Assembly: GCA_024641365.1 (NCBI GenBank)
Contig: JAHEDF010000316.1
Span: 1 to 5,226, forward strand
Direction: 5' to 3'
DNA from: Planctomycetota bacterium
Lineage (GTDB): Bacteria; Planctomycetota; UBA11346
DNA length: 5,226 nucleotides
Under the pieces are notes generated by a model. The model had not been told where the DNA came from and made no database searches. It was given only the letters and a program-made list of their open reading frames with translations. A program made the position numbers and the translations under genes. Positions 1-5,226 of this stretch are shown piece after piece. Position 1 is the first letter of the stretch; every line of letters starts with the position of its first letter.

Positions 1-1
1 G

Positions 2-607
2 GGCAATATTCGTCTTGTCGCATGTAGCGTTAATGGTTCGGCGACTGCCTACGTAGGCTCACGTAGCAAGCCATCCTTTCCTTTTGCTTTATCAAAAGGC
101 AATGTGGATGTCACTCCGGCACAAATAATGATAGAACTTGAACGTGCATTGACTGACGCAAAAGCAGGCACATTAACAGAAAATGAAAAGAGCAAGTTAC
201 ATAATAAGTCACAAGAAATAATTCGACGACTTCTGGCTCCAGATGATGCAAAAAATAAACCAGTGCCAGCAGAGGTCCCCAAAAAGACGACTTCAATCCC
301 GCTATCAGATTGCAAGCCAAAATCTGCAAAAACAGGTTGGGGCGGGGTGCATTATGATCGAACCACTTCGCAAAATCCGTTACAAAGCAATGGGCAGCTT
401 TTTACACATGGTTTATATGCGCACGCCGCAGCATCGCACTCCTATTCACTCAATAACTCATGGTCGCGTTTGACAGGATATTGTGGTATTAGCGACAGCG
501 GATTTGGCAAAGTTGAATTTGTTATACTTGGCGATGGTAAAGAGCTTTGGAAATCTGGTGTAGTTAATATTGAAGATGTAAAAAAAATACGAGATCAATG
601 TGAGTGA
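2..607 (+). CDS. 3' end of a secreted-type protein with C-terminal NPCBM carbohydrate-binding domain (5' partial, frameshifted near its end)
   Basis: The frame is open from base 2 with no stop, so the true start lies left of the window; the GTG at 104 is an internal valine, not a convincing start. Residues encoded at 2-100 (including NIRLVACSVNGSATAYVG) lead into a charged helical segment at about 104-235 (IMIELERAL, LHNKSQEIIRRLLAP) and a Lys/Pro-rich linker. From about 296 the protein reads as an NPCBM/NEW2 domain: LSDCKP, GWGGVHYDRT, LFTHGLYAHAAA, then GKVEFVILGDGKELWKSGVV. NPCBM is a galactose-binding-like module found next to glycoside hydrolases and on PVC secreted proteins. This frame ends in RDQCE and a TGA at 605, before the last strands of the domain, which are in another frame (582-698). 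The segment before the NPCBM resembles what I recall following the helical domain of DUF6288 proteins, so the lost N-terminus may be a paralogue of the 1547-4330 gene; this is inference. Confidence 0.8.
   Translation, partial: GNIRLVACSVNGSATAYVGSRSKPSFPFALSKGNVDVTPAQIMIELERALTDAKAGTLTENEKSKLHNKSQEIIRRLLAPDDAKNKPVPAEVPKKTTSIPLSDCKPKSAKTGWGGVHYDRTTSQNPLQSNGQLFTHGLYAHAAASHSYSLNNSWSRLTGYCGISDSGFGKVEFVILGDGKELWKSGVVNIEDVKKIRDQCE
580..587 (+). other. A8 homopolymer at the frameshift junction
   Basis: Eight consecutive A residues lie exactly where the reading frame of the NPCBM domain changes. With seven A's the codons run GTA AAA AAA TAC GAG ATC AAT GTG and the domain is complete. Runs of this length are typical both of indel mutation or sequencing error and of transcriptional slippage. 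Confidence 0.75.
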
Positions 608-698
608 TATAAAAGAATTAACCTTGGAAGCGCGCTTGACCGATAACGGCCCTAATGGTGCCTGGGGCCTGTGGTTAGAACCAGTCTTATTGCGATAA
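582..698 (+). pseudogene. Out-of-frame C-terminal end of the NPCBM domain
   Basis: Read from 582 to the TAA at 696-698, this frame gives KKYEINVSDIKELTLEARL, then TDNGPNGAWGLWLEPVLLR. That is the expected NPCBM ending: a strand of the type V-S-x-[IV]-K-E-L-T-L, then an N-G-x-W loop and a final strand. It has no start of its own and a stop (TAA at 579-581) just upstream. It is joined to the preceding frame by ignoring one A of the A8 run at 580-587, which produces an uninterrupted domain ending in EPVLLR. The break is a real one-base insertion, a homopolymer error in the sequence, or a site where polymerase or ribosome slippage restores the frame. The shortened product at 607 would lack the last strands and probably fold poorly. 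Confidence 0.8.
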
Positions 699-743
699 AA
701 TTATAGACACGCCAATCAAAATGTCTCAAAAAAATTGGACACA

Positions 744-797
744 ATGACATGTCATAAGAATTGAAAAGTGACATGTTTTACATAAAAGTTCTATTAA
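744..797 (+). promoter_or_regulatory. Candidate operator/promoter region upstream of the YdjY-DUF6288 gene pair
   Basis: This lies in the 105-bp gap 699-803, the only sizeable non-coding stretch. It contains the perfect 12-bp palindrome ATGACATGTCAT (744-755). The half-element TGACATGT recurs at 745-752 and 769-776, so the copies are 24 bp apart on the same face at about 10.5 bp per turn only approximately (2.3 turns). A possible sigma70-like pair is GTGACA (768-773) and TATTAA (792-797) with an 18-bp spacer, which would put the transcription start at or next to the ATG at 804; the -35 would overlap the second repeat, as expected for a repressor site. No good Shine-Dalgarno sequence precedes 804, which is compatible with a leaderless message. 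The palindrome is directly seen; its function and the promoter are inference. Confidence 0.3.
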
Positions 798-803
798 TGG
801 GTA

Positions 804-1550
804 ATGAACTGTGCTAAGGTTGTAGTCCTATTTTATGCATATGTAACCTTCGCGATGAGCATAGTTATTTGTGCTGCATCAGAACAAGTTACTACTACCG
901 ACTGTAATAAAATAAGACCAAGTAATCAACAAAATTGCTTTGCAATTTCTGATGCTATAATGGTAGATCGTAATGCACGCACCGTCACAATTGCCGCTTC
1001 GGTAAATCAGCTATATGGATTTGTTGAATATATATTGGTTCACCAAACAGGTAAGCGACATGAAGCTATTTTTGTAACACATGCTCAGCCACAAACGATA
1101 CAGGCTGCATTTTTGTTAATTGGATTAGAAGCAAAACCATCTGCAAATTCTTTGATTGAATCATTCATTAATCAAAACGTTTCGATTAAAGTCACATGGA
1201 AAAAGCATGGACCAGATGCTGAGATTTCAGGTGATGATCTTGTGAAAATTACAAATCATGACAAAGAGCCTCTTGTTACTTCGACACCCATACAACAGAC
1301 TTGGATTTATAGCGGATCTTATTTTCAGGCAGATGGTTTTGCAGCGGAAAAATCAGGTTCATGTATCGCCCTGCAAGGAGATGCCGCAGCACTTATGAAT
1401 CGCACTCTTGTTTCATCTCAATATTTTATTCCACATGCGGAAAATTTACCTTCACTTGGAACGCCCGTGTCAATAATCATAACGTTATTGCCTTGCAAAA
1501 CAGCAAGTGAAGAAAAACAACTATATAATAAAAAGAAAGACGTACCATGA
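804..1550 (+). CDS. Secreted YdjY-like domain protein
   Basis: The 248-residue protein starts at the first ATG after an in-frame stop (795-797). Residues 1 to about 25 form a signal peptide with a long hydrophobic core (VVVLFYAYVTFAMSIVICAA); the region around Cys23 does not fit a lipobox because -1 is Ile. The mature part holds Cys34 and Cys45, which could pair. From about residue 50 it matches the YdjY-like pattern I know from PVC genomes: a V-D-x-x-x-R-T-V-T strand (54-62), VNQLYGFVEYILV (67-79), K-x-H-E-A-I-F-V-T (84-92), then A-x-LL-x-GL-x-A (102-110), a VTW strand (130-132), W167-I-Y-x-G-S, and LP-x-LGTPV near the end (215-222). The charged tail (EEKQLYNKKKDVP) is presumably flexible. 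It overlaps the next gene by four bases (ATGA, 1547-1550), so the two are probably translationally coupled and their products may work together outside the cytoplasm. No catalytic function is known to me for this domain. Confidence 0.82.
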   Translation: MNCAKVVVLFYAYVTFAMSIVICAASEQVTTTDCNKIRPSNQQNCFAISDAIMVDRNARTVTIAASVNQLYGFVEYILVHQTGKRHEAIFVTHAQPQTIQAAFLLIGLEAKPSANSLIESFINQNVSIKVTWKKHGPDAEISGDDLVKITNHDKEPLVTSTPIQQTWIYSGSYFQADGFAAEKSGSCIALQGDAAALMNRTLVSSQYFIPHAENLPSLGTPVSIIITLLPCKTASEEKQLYNKKKDVP

Positions 1551-4330
1551 AGAACATTTTTGCAGTCATAATGTTCATAATGACAGCGTCGTACATGAGT
1601 GGTGTTGAGGCCAATGTCATACCATTAGGTCCACTAGGTGGCTCTGGTGAAATCAGCACTGGAAAATCAGAAGTGCAAATAAAAACATTAACGTCCGATG
1701 CGCCAGGAGCAAAAAGTGGTTTACGTGTCAATGATGTAATATTTGCCGCCTTTGGTTTTCCTTTTTCCGAAACACCAAAGGAGGGTTATTTAGGCGCTAC
1801 ACAAGATTTAGCGTTTGCGATTGAACGAGCAGAAGCGGGTGATGGTAAATTACCCCTTACCATTATGCGGCCAGGAAAGGGAGAGCTCACTATAACCATT
1901 CGGCTACCTGCTATTGGTGCCTATGGCGCTACATTCCCGGTTGGCAGCAAAAAGTTTATGGTAACGTATGAATATGCCTGTCAAAAAATTGCAGAACGTA
2001 TTACGCAAAAAGGGGGTGATCATGGATTTAATAGTGGATGGTTTGGGCTTGCATTGCTAGGTCATCCGAAGTGGAACAAGGTTTATGCTAAGCAAATAAT
2101 CATGTTAAAAGATGAGGCCATAAAAAAGTTTTCAGAAGTGGAGGGAAAAGAAACATTTGCGTATGCGCCTGTCGAGGAAACGCTTTTAGATGGCAAAACG
2201 AAAAATCCACATCATGAAAAGAATAGCACCGGACCGGGTAATTGGGAATTAGGTTCTTGGGTGATGTTTTTAGCGGAATATCGCCGGAAAACCAAAGATA
2301 AAAGTGTTGATCCAGTATTACAACGTGCGGCAGAAATGTGCGCAAATAGAATACAATGGTGGAAACAACCACCTTTGGCAGAGAATAAATATAGTCCTGA
2401 ATTTAAAGATATTGCAGGCATTGTTTCGCATGGGGGCGTTGCGGGTGATTATATACATATTGGGTGGGGTGGCGGAATAAATATGACGGGGGTTCATATA
2501 TTTAGTGCACTCGCATTGGCAAAACAGGCGGGCGTTAATATGAAATCCGCTCCCAAGGATGGACATTATTTTGGTTATCTAGAACCGCCTGCTGGTGCTG
2601 TGCCTAAGGGCATGGAAAAAAAAGATTTTACTTTAAGTGAAAAATTTGACATGCAATGGGAGTGGCTTATTCGTTGTAGCGGCAAGGCTGGTTCTGTTGG
2701 ATATACGACTGGACAAGGTGGGAGTCCAGGTGATGCATCAGGTCGGACATCTGGTGCTTTATTTGGCATTTTATCATCTGGTCAAAAATTGACGCCTGAA
2801 GATACTAAACGTGTTGAATTAATGAAAACATATTTAACGACGGAGTATCACCGTTTAATGGAGGCTCATGCCTACACGCATGGAGGTCAGTGTTTTTATC
2901 AATTGGCATTGCCTTATTTAGCGGATCGCAATCAACGATATATTCGAGAAAATTGGCGTCTATTTTATATATTATCTCGTCAGCCGAATGGTACGTGTGG
3001 ATATTTTGGCAGTCGTGGGAATAATGGTGGTGATGGTTATTTGGATTTTGATAAAGTAACCGAAACGATATGGGCATTAACTGGCAGCATAGCTTTTGGT
3101 GATTTACCATATATTAAAGAATTGCCTGCGAAACCAAAGAATTATGTTGCCATACAATTTACAGAGCCATACGTGTACTGGCCATCTCTTAAGTCCAAAG
3201 CAACTAACGTATCCGGTTTAGTGCATGAATTTCAATTTGAAGCGCGTGATGCCAATGGCGCCTTAATAATGAGTAAATCATTGCAAATAAAGTGGTCAGC
3301 TGAAAAATCAGGGGTGTTATTTGAGGCGACCAAAAAAGACAATGGCACACAAATAACATTTCCTGAGCCAGGTGAATATGCATTGCTTTTAAAGGTCACT
3401 AATGGCTCTTTTACTGTTGATGAACCACTTGTTGTTCATGTAAAAGCAGCGCCCACAGAGGCGCCTCCGACAATACATAAAACGGAGAGTCCATCAATTA
3501 AAAGTCAACCGGTTGGTAAAGTTATGAAATTGGGTGGAGATGCTGAGATATCGATAGCAGCACATGGGCGTGGCCCATTGCAATATACGTGGCGTTTAAA
3601 TGGAGCTGACATATTTCCGGCCCAAAATGCTGACACATTGCATTTATCTAATATTGGTGGTGGCCAAGCTGGTAATTATGACTGTGTGATAACTGGCGCA
3701 GATGGAACGGTGACCAGTAATGTGGCTAAAGTAATTATTGAAGACTGCGGCACTATAGTCAGCGGTGGTTTATGGTGTGAGCAATTTACTGATTTGTCCT
3801 TTCAAACATGCAATAAGCTAGATGACTTTATTAATCATGTACGATTTCCGCGCTGGTCAGATGCGAGTTATGTTGTCTCTCAATCAATTGAGACGGAACC
3901 ATTATATGGCAAACATGGAAGACGCCTGTCCGGATGGATAACGCCACCTGAAAGTGGCGCATTTCAATTTTTTGTAGCAGGCCACGGACATATCCAAGTA
4001 CAGCTGAGTAGCGATGACTTAGTTCGTAACCGCCAGCCAATTCTAACTTTTTCAGGAACAACAAAACCGCGTGAATGGCAAGCTGGGCAAAAATCTCAAC
4101 CAATTCACCTCTCTGCAAATAAAAGATATTATATCGAAATGCTTTTGTTTTCTTATGATGGCAAAGCATCAACCTGCGCAATGACGTGGCGGACTGTCAC
4201 TAACGAAGCGGGACAACGTAAAGATGATCCAGGACCTGAAAATGGTAGTTCAGCGATGCCTGGATCATTATTTGAATATCGTGTAGGGGGCATGTTTGAT
4301 GACATTAAAGTGTCTTTTCCCACTAAATAA
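1547..4330 (+). CDS. Secreted modular protein: PDZ, DUF6288-like helical domain, PKD/Ig-like, Ig-like and PA14-like domains
   Basis: The 927-residue protein starts at an ATG overlapping the upstream stop and is preceded by a purine-rich stretch (AAAAGAAAGA, 1531-1540). Residues 1-22 are a signal peptide, with likely cleavage after VEA. Residues about 24-120 are a PDZ-like domain: LGPLGGSGEI as binding loop, then GAKSGLRVNDVIFAAFG and GDGKLPLTIMRPGKGEL. Residues about 135-520 form a mostly helical domain of alpha/alpha-toroid appearance that I assign to DUF6288, with conserved-looking blocks GDHGFNSGWFGLALLG (157-172), STGPGNWELGSWVMFLAEY (227-245), SHGGVAGDYIHIGWGGG (294-310), HAYTHGG (441-447) and GNNGGDGYLD (491-500). 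Residues about 530-633 look PKD/Ig-like (FPEPGEYALLLKV). Residues 645-732 are Ig-like (YTWRLNG, AGNYDCVITG; Trp682, Cys713). Residues about 734-925 are PA14-like (LSGWITPPESGAFQFFV, QVQLSSDD, RYYIEML). The outer modules suggest glycan or surface binding. The helical domain could be an enzyme, but no reaction is established and I assign none. Confidence 0.85.
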   Translation: MKNIFAVIMFIMTASYMSGVEANVIPLGPLGGSGEISTGKSEVQIKTLTSDAPGAKSGLRVNDVIFAAFGFPFSETPKEGYLGATQDLAFAIERAEAGDGKLPLTIMRPGKGELTITIRLPAIGAYGATFPVGSKKFMVTYEYACQKIAERITQKGGDHGFNSGWFGLALLGHPKWNKVYAKQIIMLKDEAIKKFSEVEGKETFAYAPVEETLLDGKTKNPHHEKNSTGPGNWELGSWVMFLAEYRRKTKDKSVDPVLQRAAEMCANRIQWWKQPPLAENKYSPEFKDIAGIVSHGGVAGDYIHIGWGGGINMTGVHIFSALALAKQAGVNMKSAPKDGHYFGYLEPPAGAVPKGMEKKDFTLSEKFDMQWEWLIRCSGKAGSVGYTTGQGGSPGDASGRTSGALFGILSSGQKLTPEDTKRVELMKTYLTTEYHRLMEAHAYTHGGQCFYQLALPYLADRNQRYIRENWRLFYILSRQPNGTCGYFGSRGNNGGDGYLDFDKVTETIWALTGSIAFGDLPYIKELPAKPKNYVAIQFTEPYVYWPSLKSKATNVSGLVHEFQFEARDANGALIMSKSLQIKWSAEKSGVLFEATKKDNGTQITFPEPGEYALLLKVTNGSFTVDEPLVVHVKAAPTEAPPTIHKTESPSIKSQPVGKVMKLGGDAEISIAAHGRGPLQYTWRLNGADIFPAQNADTLHLSNIGGGQAGNYDCVITGADGTVTSNVAKVIIEDCGTIVSGGLWCEQFTDLSFQTCNKLDDFINHVRFPRWSDASYVVSQSIETEPLYGKHGRRLSGWITPPESGAFQFFVAGHGHIQVQLSSDDLVRNRQPILTFSGTTKPREWQAGQKSQPIHLSANKRYYIEMLLFSYDGKASTCAMTWRTVTNEAGQRKDDPGPENGSSAMPGSLFEYRVGGMFDDIKVSFPTK

Positions 4331-4353
4331 GGATTGATTAAATTGTTGATGAG

Positions 4354-4380
4354 AAACGCGCTTATTTGACAGGCGCATTT
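4354..4380. terminator. Weak candidate hairpin between convergent genes
   Basis: AAACGCGC (4354-4361) and GCGCATTT (4373-4380) can pair as a GCGC/GCGC core plus three A-T pairs with one C-A mismatch, around an 11-nt loop. It lies at the meeting point of the two convergent genes and overlaps the last codons of the esterase. Neither side carries a clear run of U's, so its action as an intrinsic terminator is doubtful. Confidence 0.2.
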
Positions 4381-5207
4381 AATGTTGGCTCGCCAGTAAG
4401 CCATCCTAGTGAAGCGAGAAATTTATCAGCTTCGATTAAAGTTAAGGTGTAATACGGATCTTTATTAAAAAAACCGTGACCGGCTCCTGGGTAAACATGA
4501 GGATCACAGCGAACACCAACCTGTTTCATCTCATTTGCAAAATCGGTTAATACTTGGACTGGGATAAGATTATCTTTATCACCTAAAAACACGATAGCTG
4601 GCGGTGTATCTTTGGTAATATTATGAGCAGGTGAAAATTCTTTATAACGATCACCGACGCGTGTATGCCCCCAATTATTAGGACCATTATTAAACACGGG
4701 ATTAAATAACACCATAGCATTGCCTTTGCAGGAAATGCTTAAGTCATCTTGTGGGTCATCTAAGCCAGGCACCATGGTGGCAAATGAAGCGAGGTGTCCG
4801 CCAGCAGAGCCGCCAGATGCGGCAATGCGATCTGGATCAATGCCAAGCTCAGCAGCATGCGAACGGACATAACGCATGGCCGATTTTGCATCCGCACAAC
4901 ACATCAGTGGTAATTTTTCACCTTTAGGAATGGTGCGATATTTGACGCGAATCCCAACCATGCCTCTGGTTGCTAAATATTCGCTTTGTTTTTGAAATTG
5001 AGTTGGAGTGCCGCCAACCCAACCGCCGCCAAAGAAAAAGACAATTGCTGGTCGTTTGTCGCTTGCCTTCCAATCGGCGGGTTTCTCAATATCTAAAGTT
5101 AAATCAACATCACCAACTTTTTTATAGATAAGCTGCTCGCTGCCCATGGCGGACAATCCATAAAATGCATACAGACAAACGAATAAAAAGAGTTGGTATG
5201 ATTTCAT
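4362..5207 (-). CDS. Secreted alpha/beta-hydrolase esterase (BD-FAE / carboxylesterase-like)
   Basis: The 281-residue protein has a signal peptide (about 1-20, LFLFVCLYAFYGLSA) and the complete signature of a serine esterase of the HSL/BD-FAE-like group. The oxyanion-hole motif is FFFGGGW (57-63), where the usual His of HGGGW is Phe. The nucleophile elbow is G-G-S-A-G-G with Ser134, after the typical GIDPDRIAASGG helix-strand lead. The acid is Asp212 in LGDKDNLIPV, and His244 is in GAGHGF. The length is normal for the family and the reading frame is intact. Such enzymes hydrolyse acyl or aryl esters; in PVC bacteria they often lie beside polysaccharide-degradation genes, so deacetylation or deferuloylation of a glycan is plausible, but the substrate cannot be read from the sequence. 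It runs convergently toward the 1547-4330 gene with a 31-bp gap. Only 19 bases upstream of its ATG are in the window, with no evident Shine-Dalgarno motif, so its promoter and any upstream partner are unseen. Confidence 0.9.
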   Translation of the reverse strand: MKSYQLFLFVCLYAFYGLSAMGSEQLIYKKVGDVDLTLDIEKPADWKASDKRPAIVFFFGGGWVGGTPTQFQKQSEYLATRGMVGIRVKYRTIPKGEKLPLMCCADAKSAMRYVRSHAAELGIDPDRIAASGGSAGGHLASFATMVPGLDDPQDDLSISCKGNAMVLFNPVFNNGPNNWGHTRVGDRYKEFSPAHNITKDTPPAIVFLGDKDNLIPVQVLTDFANEMKQVGVRCDPHVYPGAGHGFFNKDPYYTLTLIEADKFLASLGWLTGEPTLNAPVK

Positions 5208-5226
5208 AATAATTGATCGCTTTCAT

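Noticed and set aside
243..473. Plus-strand 76-codon frame inside the NPCBM gene
   Set aside because: It lies fully within the NPCBM-coding frame, which has recognisable domain motifs over the same stretch.
104..607. GTG at 104 as the start of a 167-residue stand-alone gene
   Set aside because: The frame is open all the way to base 2 and the upstream codons read as protein continuous with what follows. There is no Shine-Dalgarno or signal peptide at 104.
699..803. Remnant of an insertion-sequence end (TGTC/GACA-rich short repeats)
   Set aside because: There is no transposase fragment, no matching inverted repeat elsewhere in the window and no target-site duplication. The repeats fit an operator equally well or better.
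866..875. Lipobox at Cys23 of the YdjY-like protein
   Set aside because: The residue before the Cys is Ile, which lipoprotein signal peptidase does not normally accept. An ordinary signal peptide fits better.
2616..2623. A second A8 tract, inside the 1547-4330 gene, as another frameshift site
   Set aside because: The frame is intact across it (MEKKDF) and downstream domains continue in the same frame. It shows only that A8 runs are tolerated here.
2100..3110. Several minus-strand open frames of 64-101 codons opposite the large gene, and similar ones at 49-329, 1477-1731 and 3831-4404
   Set aside because: They are antisense shadows of well-supported genes, with no domain resemblance, no plausible start signals and low-complexity or Cys/His-rich composition.
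1..5226. CRISPR array, tRNA, rRNA, riboswitch, toxin-antitoxin or phage-defence genes
   Set aside because: No regularly spaced repeats, cloverleaf-like sequence or recognisable defence, nuclease or toxin motifs are visible; nearly all of the window is explained by the secreted-protein genes.

Overview
The window carries one left-to-right group of secreted-protein genes and one gene converging on it from the right. The sequence is AT-rich by eye. The protein families (PDZ plus DUF6288-type proteins, a YdjY-like protein, NPCBM, bacterial Ig-like and PA14-like modules, and a Ser-His-Asp esterase of the BD-FAE type) are a combination I associate with the Planctomycetes-Verrucomicrobia-Lentisphaerae (PVC) superphylum. 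That placement rests on family content only; there is no rRNA or other phylogenetic marker here.

Layout. (1) Positions 2-607: the 3' end of a gene open through the left edge. It ends in an NPCBM carbohydrate-binding module whose last strands lie in another reading frame (582-698). One extra base at an A8 tract (580-587) explains this exactly. (2) Positions 699-803: a short non-coding gap with a perfect 12-bp palindrome and a repeated TGACATGT, the only good candidate control region. (3) Positions 804-1550: a secreted YdjY-like protein. (4) Positions 1547-4330: a secreted 927-residue modular protein (PDZ, DUF6288-like helical domain, PKD/Ig-like region, Ig-like domain, PA14-like domain) that overlaps the YdjY-like gene by ATGA. 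(5) Positions 4331-4361: a 31-bp gap between convergent genes. (6) Positions 5207-4362, minus strand: a secreted alpha/beta-hydrolase esterase.

How they may work together. Every complete gene encodes an N-terminal signal peptide, and the large proteins carry carbohydrate- or surface-binding modules. The plausible theme is an exported, glycan-oriented system outside the cytoplasm: a YdjY-like and DUF6288-like pair made from one transcript, an upstream protein that may also be a DUF6288 relative with a different targeting module, and an esterase that could remove ester groups from a polysaccharide. No biochemical function is established for DUF6288 or YdjY to my knowledge, so the pathway is inference. 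No CRISPR array, tRNA, rRNA, transposase or integrase is visible.
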